A DNA stretch of 64,000 bases. Origin: Spirosoma arboris (GTDB lineage Bacteria; Bacteroidota; Bacteroidia; Cytophagales; Spirosomataceae). Each line of letters begins with the position of its first letter. The stretch's first letter is position 1. Below the pieces are notes generated by a model. That model was not told the origin of the DNA, made no database searches, and was given only the letters and a program-made list of their open reading frames with translations. The stretch spans positions 35,531 through 99,530 of the forward strand of contig NZ_WPIN01000028.1 of assembly GCF_009754945.1 (NCBI RefSeq). The letters run 5' to 3'. A program made the translations under genes and the position numbers. Shown here in pieces: positions 36,581 through 46,200 of this stretch.

Positions 36581-37090
36581 ATGCGTCTTCTTTATAGTTT
36601 TCTTCTGATTGTCTGTTCGCTCCTAACAGCTTGCTCCACCACTACAGTGTATATCGTTCGTCATGGCGAGAAGGTAAACGAAACCGACACCACAAATCTT
36701 AATCCAGCGGGCTATGCGCGAGCAGCCGCTCTGGCTCAACGATTGGCCAATCAGCACGTTGATTCCATTTTCTCAACGCCTTACCGACGTACCCGGCAAA
36801 CAGTCCAACCACTGGCTCAGCAATTGGGCCTTCAGGTCGTCGATTATCCTGCGAAACCTACAGAGGCCATTGTTAATCGGGTTAGTCGTATCAAGAATAA
36901 AACCGTGTTAGTCGTAGGCCACAGTAATACCATTCTGGAGATTGCCAAAGGATTAGGGGCTCATCCCGCTATGACCAAAATTGAATCGGGTGATTTTGAT
37001 AATCTGCTACAGGTGAAGATTCGGCGGGGACTATTCCGAAAATCTATTACGTTTTCGCAGACAACTTATGGTCAGATAACTCCCCCATAG
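36581..37090 (+). CDS. Histidine phosphatase family lipoprotein
   Basis: I take ATG 36581. The in-frame TTG at 36575 is less likely. About 169 residues with a lipobox (LLTAC, then STTT). The phosphoglycerate-mutase-type catalytic motif is 'VYIVRHGEK' (phosphohistidine in R-H-G), with 'TPYRRTRQTVQPLA' and the second His in 'VVGHSNTI'. The size resembles SixA-like or broad-specificity phosphatases. The lipid anchor puts it in the periplasm, so it more likely strips phosphate from small compounds than from cytoplasmic proteins. Confidence 0.88.
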   Translation: MRLLYSFLLIVCSLLTACSTTTVYIVRHGEKVNETDTTNLNPAGYARAAALAQRLANQHVDSIFSTPYRRTRQTVQPLAQQLGLQVVDYPAKPTEAIVNRVSRIKNKTVLVVGHSNTILEIAKGLGAHPAMTKIESGDFDNLLQVKIRRGLFRKSITFSQTTYGQITPP

Positions 37091-37256
37091 GTGGCGTAAA
37101 AAAACCTGGTGTATTCAGCTCCTCCGTTTGGTTTTATCGCTTTCCACAATTAGTATTATACTGATATTTACATTTTCTAAGGGCCTTTCGGGGATGACTA
37201 TCTCGTAGTAATTCACCTGAGGAAAATCATTACAGGCAGCTAGCTTGTACTCACTT

Positions 37257-38834
37257 ATGCAACCAACATTAGCAGCCCAGGCACCCGCTCTACCAACGGG
37301 TCTACTCCGTATTATCATCGTTGTCACGGCTATTTCAGCCGCAGTCATGGAGTTGATTGATGTCACGATTGTCAATGTAGCTCTTAATGAAATTGCTGGA
37401 GCATTAGGTGCCACCATAGAAGACGTTGCCTGGGTAGTTACGTCCTACGCCATCGCCAACGTGATCATTATTCCCATGACGGGCTTTCTGGCCGAATACT
37501 TCGGTCGCAAAAAATACTACGTAGCCTCCATTATTCTGTTTACAATTGCCTCTTATTTCTGCGCCAGTTCAACCAGTTTGTGGCAACTCGTCCTCTGGCG
37601 ATTTATCCAGGGTATAGGTGGTGGCGCCCTCCTGTCGACCTCTCAGGGAATTATCTTCGATGCGTTTCCACCCGCCAAACGGGGTGTTGCTTCCGGCATT
37701 TTTGGCATGGGTATCATTCTGGGACCAACACTGGGGCCCTTTCTGGGTGGAGTCATCGTTGAGAACTACCACTGGTCTTACATCTTTTATGTCAATGTCC
37801 CTGTTGGCATCGTCGCTACCATCCTCACAATCCTGTACATAGCCAGAAAGCCCGGCGAAGGCACCCGAAAGCACCAAATCAAGATTGACTATCCGGGTAT
37901 TTTTCTGTTAGCCGTGGGTGTGGGCTCATTGCAATACGTGCTGGAGAAAGGACAATCTGACGATTGGTTCGAATCGAAAACGATTGTGGTGTTTACCCTA
38001 ACCGCCGTCACTGGACTGGCAGGCTTCATCTGGCGTCAACTCGTTACAGATCATCCAGTTGTCAATATACGAGTCCTTAGTAAAGGAACATTAGGGGTAA
38101 CGACCATCTTCAGCTTTGTGGCTGGTGTCGGGCTATTCACGTCGGTATTCGTCTATCCGGTCCTGGTGCAGCGCATCAACGGCTTTACGCCCACCATGAC
38201 GGGTCTTTCGCTGCTTTGGCCCACGTTGATTGGCATCCCCTTATTTCCCCTCATTGGTCGACGTTTATCTGTCGGAGCCTCTCCTCTGCCCTTTATCATT
38301 ATCGGGATGTGTACGTTTGTCGTGTTTGGTTTTTATAGCGGTACGCTGAACGGACAGGCTAACCAATGGGATTTTTTCTGGGCTCAGATGATGCGGGTCT
38401 TCGCCGTAACGATGCTACAGTTGCCTTTGATCAACCAGGCAGTGGCCGGTTTATCCCCGCAGGATTTTCCGTCGGCGATTGCTCTCAATAACATGATTCG
38501 ACAGTTAGGTGGCGCGTTTGGCATTGCACTGGCCAACACGTTTGTTACGCGTGATTATGCCCAGCATCGGTACGATCTGGTGAGTAACCTTGACCCATCG
38601 AATCCACTACTCACCGAGCGACTCAATTTGATGGGTGGGGCCAGCCAGCGCGCGTATAAGCTGCTCGATCTGGCAGTGGACAAACAGGCCTATCTGTTGG
38701 CTTACCTGGATACATTCCGGCTAGTGGGTGTATTCTTTTTAGCGATTTTACCTCTGGTTTATTTCTTACGGACTAAAAAGAAATCGGCAGCTGAGGTAGC
38801 CTTAGCGGCAAAAGCCATGTCGGAAGCTCACTAA
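37257..38834 (+). CDS. DHA2-family (EmrB/QacA-type) MFS drug-efflux transporter
   Basis: ATG at 37257 gives 525 residues, the usual size for the 14-helix DHA2 group. Motifs: 'MELIDVTIVNVALNEIAGAL' in the first helix, motif A 'GFLAEYFGRKKYYV', 'RFIQGIGGGALL', and motif C 'GIFGMGIILGPTLGPFLGG' in helix 5. It exports hydrophobic drugs by proton antiport. The HlyD-type adaptor and TolC-type channel that usually accompany EmrB are not next to it, so it either works alone or with partners elsewhere. Confidence 0.92.
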   Translation: MQPTLAAQAPALPTGLLRIIIVVTAISAAVMELIDVTIVNVALNEIAGALGATIEDVAWVVTSYAIANVIIIPMTGFLAEYFGRKKYYVASIILFTIASYFCASSTSLWQLVLWRFIQGIGGGALLSTSQGIIFDAFPPAKRGVASGIFGMGIILGPTLGPFLGGVIVENYHWSYIFYVNVPVGIVATILTILYIARKPGEGTRKHQIKIDYPGIFLLAVGVGSLQYVLEKGQSDDWFESKTIVVFTLTAVTGLAGFIWRQLVTDHPVVNIRVLSKGTLGVTTIFSFVAGVGLFTSVFVYPVLVQRINGFTPTMTGLSLLWPTLIGIPLFPLIGRRLSVGASPLPFIIIGMCTFVVFGFYSGTLNGQANQWDFFWAQMMRVFAVTMLQLPLINQAVAGLSPQDFPSAIALNNMIRQLGGAFGIALANTFVTRDYAQHRYDLVSNLDPSNPLLTERLNLMGGASQRAYKLLDLAVDKQAYLLAYLDTFRLVGVFFLAILPLVYFLRTKKKSAAEVALAAKAMSEAH

Positions 38835-38880
38835 GGCCCTCCTTAGAAAATCTAGAAGGCAAAAAACAGTCGAGAATTGA

Positions 38881-39447
38881 TCATGCACTAAATTTTTTAT
38901 AGGCGTTGCTCAGCTTGGTATCGTAATTCAACAGCTTAAAATTCTTGCCATTATAGATACGGGCAAATCTCGCCCATTGGTGTTCACGCAGTTCGTCATT
39001 CAACCCCTGGTTAGTAATGAAATTACAGAACAGGTTAAGTTGTTCGGCCTCCGATTTAGACATGCGGGTTATAAATTCAGGCAATGACTTACAGCCGCAA
39101 TCTGGCCAGTTAGACCCAAGTATCTGGAATAAACCAAATGAAGTAGCCATGCGGGCAGCTTGTAGATTCAACACCTTAGCCTCATCATAAAGCTGCCAGC
39201 TTTGCACTACACCAGTAGGGTATCCCGGCTTTAAATTTTTGAAGCTTAACTGCGGATGGGATGCATCAAATTTACTCTGTGTGTACCGATGAAATAAGTG
39301 TGGCTCAAAGCGAATGACAATGCGCCCATCAGTCAGGAATCCCCGTCCGCCCGATTCAACTTCGGTAACGGCTTTAATCACCGCCACTTCTGTATTCATG
39401 TTTTGGGCAGCCTGTTGGTAATCGGCAGAGGTTAAGGTAGTCGGCAT
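38881..39447 (-). CDS. N-acetylmuramidase (DUF3380) domain protein
   Basis: 188 residues, almost entirely the N-acetylmuramidase domain (PF11860): 'AVIKAVTEVESGGRGFL' with the catalytic Glu in V-E-S-G-G, 'IRFEPHLFHRYT', 'ATSFGLFQILGSNW', and 'FARIYNGKNF'. These enzymes cut peptidoglycan and are known as phage endolysins and as bacterial lysins. There is no signal peptide or binding domain and no holin or phage gene nearby, so export would need a partner. It borders the TIR/CHAT/ROCO block and is divergent from the TIR-NTPase gene. Confidence 0.85.
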   Translation of the reverse strand: MPTTLTSADYQQAAQNMNTEVAVIKAVTEVESGGRGFLTDGRIVIRFEPHLFHRYTQSKFDASHPQLSFKNLKPGYPTGVVQSWQLYDEAKVLNLQAARMATSFGLFQILGSNWPDCGCKSLPEFITRMSKSEAEQLNLFCNFITNQGLNDELREHQWARFARIYNGKNFKLLNYDTKLSNAYKKFSA

Positions 39448-39541
39448 GGTAGAGTCAGCTTTAGTTTATGTGAACTAAATGTCTGGAAGCGACCAATTTA
39501 CCCCTACCTCAGGTATCGTTTGATTTAACGGTATACGATCT

Positions 39542-39574
39542 ACCCCTAGGGAAATTTTATCGATTTCTAGGGGT
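39542..39574. promoter_or_regulatory. Inverted repeat upstream of the TIR-NTPase gene
   Basis: ACCCCTAGGGAAAT and ATTTCTAGGGGT are near-symmetric, with a short A/T-rich centre. The repeat lies in the divergent intergenic region, 156 bp before the TIR-NTPase start, and could be an operator or a hairpin. Purely a sequence observation. Confidence 0.35.
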
Positions 39575-39729
39575 GTCTGTATACGCTCCGACGATCGGTG
39601 ATACGCTTACTAATTTGCGACTGCGTAGGCGATACAAGCTATTTATTTCAATTGTATCTTGACGACTTAATGCGCTGTTTCTCAATACTGTTTCAACGAG
39701 CCTTCCCGTACCGCACCGAATACTTAACC

Positions 39730-42700
39730 ATGCGTATCTTCCTATCCTACAACCGGAAAAATCAGTCCTTTGTAACAGAAATTGCCCATAAGTTAAAAAG
39801 CCAGAATTTTGAGACGGCAGATAGCCTGTTTTTCGATCAGGACAATCTCGAATCAGGCGATAAATGGGCACAGAAAATCCAGAATGCGCTAGTCAATAGC
39901 GATGCCTGTGTCGTGTTTATCGGTGAACAGGGCATTGGTAACTGGCAGATGAAAGAAGTGCTGAAGGCCATCGACCTGTTAGAAGAGGACAAAACTGCGT
40001 TCCGAATCATTCCGGTGATTGTTCCGCACAGTGACCGCGAGAATGTACAAAAAAGTTTCCCCTGGTTTTTAGCCGATACGCAATGGATTGAGTTTACCAG
40101 CCCATCTGACTCCGATGCGTTTCAGAAACTGGTGGTAACTCTCCGGGAAAATGCCCCAGCCCCATTTCCAATTCCGGCTGGCACTACCAACCCGTATAAA
40201 GGTCTGGAATCCTTTGGTGTAGATGATGCGGCTTTTTTCTTTGGTCGCACCTTCGATGTAAATCGGGTATTCTACTATCATTTGCGGCTGGCATCTACCC
40301 AGTTTAGTAAGCGATTTCTGGCCATTATCGGCAACTCCGGTAGTGGTAAATCATCGTTTGCCAAAGCTGGACTATTAGCCTCGCTGAAAGCTGGGCGCTT
40401 TGAAGGCAGCAAACAATGGCTCCGGATTATACTTACGCCAGACAACAACCCGCTGTTGAAATTAGCCACTGCGCTCGAAAAAGCCGGGATCGTAGCGCTT
40501 TCAACTGATTTTAAAAACAGTGCGTTACAGGATTCGGAAACCCTACGGGAGCGACTGGAAGTTTTCAGTCAAAAAGTCGTATTGCTTATTGATCAATTTG
40601 AGGAGGTCATCACGCAGTGCAAGGACAATGAAAACCGGACAGCTTTTCTGGCTAATCTGGCAGAAGCGGTTAACTCCAATTACCTGATCTGCATTATTAC
40701 CATGCGGAGTGATTTCTATTCCAGTTTCGCTCCTTATCGGGACTTCAATTTTCTGTTGCTGACCAACAATTATACGCTGGCCGAAATTGATGCCAATACG
40801 AATGGGGACGAGTGGCACCGATACATGCGGGACATTATCAGCAAGCCAGCCCGGCTGATGGGCGTAAACATTGAGCCTCAGCTAGTCAATCGGATCATTG
40901 AAGATCTTCGGGAGATTAACGGCGTATTGCCCATACTACAACTTGCCTTGCAACAATTATGGCTCGGCAAAAAGGTCATGGATCAAATTACTACGAGTGA
41001 TTACGATCGTTTGGCTGGAGGAGAGGGAAGAGGTATTGCTGGAGTCATAGAAATGCATGCTAACACAGTCTTTAATCTGATTACCAGCAATGGCAATGAT
41101 GTCGGAAAAGTGGCCCTCTTTAAAGCTATTTTCATTCGACTCGTCGAAATTACCAGTGGTAAAGACGATGTGCGAAAAACGATTAGCCAGAACGCTCTAA
41201 TCCAAGAATTAAGGAACCAGTTTACTGAACCGGAAATTCAGACAATGTTGATAGATCTTTCTGGAGAAGAAAGCCGCCTGATCCGCATTAAAGGCGATCT
41301 ATGGATTGACGTTATCCACGAGGTTCTGATTCGTAAATGGGAGAAATTGAAAGGATGGATTAATGAACGAAGAGAGGCAATAGCCTATAAGCAAGATATT
41401 GAGAAGGATATTAATGATTATGAGCAAAAAGTAGAAAGCTATATTTATAACTATCTGCGACTATTTAACAGCAAAAAATTAGAAACATTCATAAACTGGA
41501 AAAAGGCTAATCCGGATTTGACGGATGAAAGAATAGATTCATTTTTTGCCAGCATCCAGACTAAACAGCGAGTCTTGATAGTTGGTGGATTGGCGATGTG
41601 GGTTATCATTATTACGGGCCTATTATGGTACAATTTTAAATACCTACCTGAAAATAGTAAACTGGCAAAGTATTGGAAGGAGCATAATTACAAACTGGAG
41701 GAAATCCACAAATTGAAGATTTCTGATTTAGATGATTTAACCGGTTTACAGGTTTTTACGAATTTAGACACCTTGCTTATAGATGCAAATGGCGAGAATT
41801 TTAATCAGGCTCGTCTGGATTATTTGCCGGAGAAGCTCACTTACCTATCCATTAAAAATGCGGAGATTAGTGAACCATTAAATTTCAGCCACTTAAGAAC
41901 TCTTAACCAGTTCGTATTAGCTAATATACCCAAATTACAGTCTTTTTCTTCTCTTCAACAACTAGCCTCCTTACAAACACTCTCGCTTTCCGACTTACCT
42001 AATTTACAGGATCTGAAAGGGCTGAATCAAGCCAAATCTCTGAAAAATCTAATACTTTCTGGCTTGGCCATATCTGATCTAAAATGGTTAGAGCAAGTTA
42101 AGTCTTTGCAAAGCCTGACTCTTTCAGGCTTGTTTATATCTAATTTAAAAGGATTAAACCAAGTCCATTCGCTACAGGCTCTGACTCTTTTTAATCTTGA
42201 CAAATTAGAAACTTTAAATGGACTAGAGCAGGCAAGCTCTTTACAGATATTGATACTTTCTGATATATTTCATTTACAGACTTTGAAAGGGATAGAGAAG
42301 AATAAAACCTTAAAAAGCCTTACACTTAAAAACGTATATGATTTGCAAGATTTAAAAGAACTGGAGCAAGTTAAATCTCTGAAAAACCTCACACTTTCCA
42401 ATATGGATATAAAGAATATGAAAGTATTCGAATTGGCTCGTCCTCTGCAAAGCCTATATCTTTATGACTTGCCTATATCTGATTTAAAAGGGTTAGAACA
42501 AGATAAATATCTGCAAATTTTAGCGCTTGAAAGTTTGGCTAATTTACAGGATCTAAGTGAACTCAAGCAGGCAAAATCATTGCAAAATCTTACACTCTCC
42601 AATCTGACTAATTTACAGAGTTTGAAAGGGCTCGAACTAGGAAAATCATTGCAAATCTTAAAGCTTGAAAGCTTAGCGAACTTAAAGGATCTAAAAGGGC

Positions 42701-43116
42701 TCGAGCAAGCAAAATTATTGCGAAATCTCACACTTTCTAATCTAGCTGGTTTGCAGAATTTGAAAGAGTTCGAACTAGGAAAATCATTACAAAATCTCAC
42801 ACTTTCTAGCTTGGATAATTTACAGGATCTGAAATGGTTAGAACAATTGCTTGAAATTAAAATACTTCGTTTAAATTCAGTAGGTAATAACGAGTTAAAA
42901 AATTCTCAAGTATTACTAAAAATGCCTCTTGATTCGCTCTTTTTAAGCGATATAGATATTCGTAATGTTGATTTTCGCAAAGAAAAATGCAAAGTCAAAG
43001 TGTTAATCTATAATCGGATTGGCGTCGATGAGAATTGGATTGTAGAGATGGCCAGGCATGCTCCGCAAACGAAATTTTTGAATGCAAAGGATCTTATAAA
43101 ATCAGAGGATTTGTAA
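39730..43116 (+). CDS. TIR - nSTAND1 NTPase - transmembrane - leucine-rich repeat protein
   Basis: ATG 39730 is chosen because the TIR fold begins there (MRIFLSYNRKN); earlier in-frame sequence is non-coding in character. 1128 residues. TIR at 1-120, with Glu76 in 'NWQMKEVLKAI' at the place of the NAD-cleaving glutamate. nSTAND1 NTPase from about 154 ('NPYKGLESFGVDDAAFFFGR'), Walker A G201-NSGSGK-S208, Walker B 'VVLLIDQFEE' (D288). One transmembrane helix at about 615-636. Then about 450 residues of irregular leucine-rich units ('SLQNLTLSNLTNLQSLKGLE' type, about 23 residues each). The layout is that of a STAND sensor: repeats detect a signal and the TIR domain acts. It is followed 162 bp later by the CHAT gene on the same strand. 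Confidence 0.85.
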   Translation: MRIFLSYNRKNQSFVTEIAHKLKSQNFETADSLFFDQDNLESGDKWAQKIQNALVNSDACVVFIGEQGIGNWQMKEVLKAIDLLEEDKTAFRIIPVIVPHSDRENVQKSFPWFLADTQWIEFTSPSDSDAFQKLVVTLRENAPAPFPIPAGTTNPYKGLESFGVDDAAFFFGRTFDVNRVFYYHLRLASTQFSKRFLAIIGNSGSGKSSFAKAGLLASLKAGRFEGSKQWLRIILTPDNNPLLKLATALEKAGIVALSTDFKNSALQDSETLRERLEVFSQKVVLLIDQFEEVITQCKDNENRTAFLANLAEAVNSNYLICIITMRSDFYSSFAPYRDFNFLLLTNNYTLAEIDANTNGDEWHRYMRDIISKPARLMGVNIEPQLVNRIIEDLREINGVLPILQLALQQLWLGKKVMDQITTSDYDRLAGGEGRGIAGVIEMHANTVFNLITSNGNDVGKVALFKAIFIRLVEITSGKDDVRKTISQNALIQELRNQFTEPEIQTMLIDLSGEESRLIRIKGDLWIDVIHEVLIRKWEKLKGWINERREAIAYKQDIEKDINDYEQKVESYIYNYLRLFNSKKLETFINWKKANPDLTDERIDSFFASIQTKQRVLIVGGLAMWVIIITGLLWYNFKYLPENSKLAKYWKEHNYKLEEIHKLKISDLDDLTGLQVFTNLDTLLIDANGENFNQARLDYLPEKLTYLSIKNAEISEPLNFSHLRTLNQFVLANIPKLQSFSSLQQLASLQTLSLSDLPNLQDLKGLNQAKSLKNLILSGLAISDLKWLEQVKSLQSLTLSGLFISNLKGLNQVHSLQALTLFNLDKLETLNGLEQASSLQILILSDIFHLQTLKGIEKNKTLKSLTLKNVYDLQDLKELEQVKSLKNLTLSNMDIKNMKVFELARPLQSLYLYDLPISDLKGLEQDKYLQILALESLANLQDLSELKQAKSLQNLTLSNLTNLQSLKGLELGKSLQILKLESLANLKDLKGLEQAKLLRNLTLSNLAGLQNLKEFELGKSLQNLTLSSLDNLQDLKWLEQLLEIKILRLNSVGNNELKNSQVLLKMPLDSLFLSDIDIRNVDFRKEKCKVKVLIYNRIGVDENWIVEMARHAPQTKFLNAKDLIKSEDL

Positions 43117-43176
43117 GAGATTGAGCCGCCTTATTCCGCTAAACAGGGCAACGGAAACTAACTAAAGTAGCCTTAA

Positions 43177-43203
43177 TGACCGTTAGCTAAATCGGTCAGT
43201 TTT
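43177..43203 (+). terminator. Weak hairpin between the TIR-NTPase and CHAT genes
   Basis: TGACCG / CGGTCA (6 bp, 10-base loop) followed by GTTTTAA. Too weak to be certain. It might reduce read-through into the CHAT gene. Confidence 0.3.
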
Positions 43204-43278
43204 AATGCTTATCCTGGCGAGTCTTTTTCTTACTTGCCTTCTGAAAAGTAACGAGTTAAGCCTATCCCTTCCTTCCTT

Positions 43279-46200
43279 ATGCCTTCCCTGAAAATTCGCA
43301 TTACGGGCGAGAAAAAAGTACGTCATGTAGATAAAACCAGCGTACTGCCCGAAGATTCCGAAACACTTGTCCTTGAGGAAACCTATGACATCAATACCAC
43401 TACTCGGGGCGAGATTGATAATCGTCATATTGTTGACTTAGATGAAAGTAAGGTCATTCAATTTACCTATGAGGATAATACCGTCTGGGTTGGAAACCTC
43501 AACACTATTGATGAGATTTTCCCCGGTACCGCGACCCAGGTCAGGAGTGTAGAGGAGGGCGGGGATACTATTGTCGAAATTCCAACCGAGGTTTTTGTAG
43601 GCGAATCGAATCGCGGGTTGTTTTCAAAAATAGCCCTGAAGGTCATCAGCATTTTCGGTAAAAAAGCAGCCGATCCGCTCATTAAGACGTCACTGAAAGA
43701 TCTTGCAACCAAGCTGGACAATAAACAGACAGACAATATAACCGGCTTGTTTCAGCTTACGAATGACTTTAAGCTGGTAGCCCCAACCGTTGAGAACGGA
43801 GGCAATTATCTGCTGTTTATCCATGGTACCATTTCGTCGGCGCAAGGGGCGTTTATGGATTTGCTGGGTACACCTGCCTGGGCGTTTATTACCCAAACCT
43901 ATCCGGGGCGGATTCTGGCCTTTCAGCACAAAACGCTTACCCAAAGTCCGCTGGACAATGTGCTCGATCTGGTAAAGACGTTACCCCAAACGGCCACATT
44001 AACCCTCATTAGTCATTCGCGGGGTGGCTTGATCGGTGATATTCTGAACCGCTTTTGTCTGGCCGATCCTACAAAACGTGGTTTTTCGGCCAACGAGAAA
44101 AACTTCCTTCAGAAGCAGAATCGAACTGAAGATCTTCAGCGTATCGACGCTATTGAGGCCGCCATGCTTGGCAAAAATATCACCATCAGTAAGTTTATCC
44201 GGGTGGCTGCCACGGCCAGCGGAACAACGCTATTATCATATCGCCTTGATATCTACTTCAATGTTATCTCCAATATCATAGGTCTGGCATCCGGTCTGGG
44301 TGCTACTCCGGCCTTTGGTATCATTAAGGATTTGATTGCGACGGCGCTGGAAGATCGAAATGACGTTTCGGTTTTGCCGGGTTTAGAGGTGCAGAGCCCC
44401 AGCTCGCCCTTCAACCAGATGCTGAACAATGCTAATCCTGATCCCGGCACCCTCATTGAAGCGCCACTCATCGTTATCTCGGGCGATGCGCAAATGAGCC
44501 TTCGGTGGCAGGCCATTAAAGTTGCCCTAACAAACCTGTTTTTCCTGGGCGACAATGATTTTGTGGTCGATACCCGGTCTATGTACAACGGCGTCAAACA
44601 GGCCGACAACAAAGTTCAGTACTTTTTCGACCAGGGGCCCGACGTAAGCCACTTTAACTACTTCTTAAACGACCGGACTCGAAACGCCCTCCTATTGGCC
44701 CTCAAAAACACTGGCGATACGCTTATACCGGGTTTTGCCAAATTAGATACCAGAGCCTTTAGTCAGGAAGAAATCAGAAACATTGGCTCGTTGATTCCGG
44801 GTGGCAAGGTAACTCCTGTGCAGGTATCCGGTAAAAAACCAATTGTGGTGCTACTACCGGGCATTATGGGCAGTACGCTGACAGTCAACGACAAATCGGT
44901 CTGGATCGACTTTTTCAGCTTCGTGGGTGGTGGACTAACCAGCTTATTCTACAGCGACGACAACAATAAAAATGTAAAGGCCGATGGAATAGTTGGTAGC
45001 TCTTACAAGAAAATTGTGGATTCGTTGTCCCGAGATTACGACGTGGTTGTCTTTCCGTTCGACTGGCGCAAAGACATGATCGCCAATGCGGCCGCGCTGG
45101 ATCGCAAGTTGATTGCATTGCAGCAATTCAGCCAACCAATCAAACTCATTGGGCATTCGATGGGTGGCGTCCTGATCCGGGATTATATCGTCAATCATAC
45201 CGATAACTGGAAAAAATTACAAGCCAGTCAGGGCTTCCGGCTTCTGTTCCTGGGCGCACCCCTGGGCGGTTCGTTCCGGATTCCGTACGTGTTGTTCGGA
45301 CTGGATTCGTTAATTCACACTCTGGATTTCATTGACATTAAGCATTCGAAAAAGGAGTTACTGGCTGTCTTTTCCCAATTTCCCGGTATCCTTAGCCTCT
45401 TGCCATTAACTACCGATACGGAAAATGATTTTGCCAAACGCGACACCTGGGAAAAGATGCGTGTTGCCTTCAACGACAAGACCTGGCCTATTCCCAGCGA
45501 TGAATTATTAGCCCAATTCGGAACCTATCGGGACAATGTTCTGGCAAAAACAGACTCCGCCGATTTCACCAAAGCCTTATCATCGGCAGTATATATTGCC
45601 GGGCAGGCCCGGCAGAATCAGCAAACCATCAGTGGATTTACTACTGCCAATGACGAGTTAACGTTTTTTGCGACCAAAGAAGGAGATGAAAGTGTAACCT
45701 GGGAAAGCGGCATACCCAAACCGATGATTGCCCAGAATACCGTTTATTATTCCGATGTGACACACGGCGAACTGGCGAATGCGCCAAAGCTGTTCGGAGC
45801 CATTACCGATCTGCTCAATACGGGTTTCACCTCGCAACTTAAGCGAACCAGACCCGTGCTGCGCAGTCTGGATAAAGAATTCAAAGCCCGAACCATTTAC
45901 AACTTCGATCTATCGCCAACAGGCGTCGAGAAGTCACTCATGGGCTTAGGGGCCGATGATCAGTTTACGGCAGGTGATGTCCCCATAACGGTTTCGGTAA
46001 GTAATGGCGATCTGAAATATGCGCAGTATCCGGTCATGGCGGGTCATTTCGAGAATGATGGTATTCAAAACGCGGAGAAGTCCATCGATCAGTATCTAAA
46101 CAATGAGCTAAGTCGCAGGCACCAGTTAGGACTCTATCCGGGAATTTTCGGCACTAGTGAAGAGATCGTCTCTGGCACTACACAGGGATTTCAGGGGGCG

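Noticed and set aside
38881..39447. Prophage
   Set aside because: Only one lysin-like domain. No capsid, tail, terminase, integrase or attachment repeats were found around it.
39598..39729. Upstream extension of the TIR-NTPase protein by 44 residues
   Set aside because: The TIR fold starts at 39730 and the extension is non-homologous and of intergenic composition.
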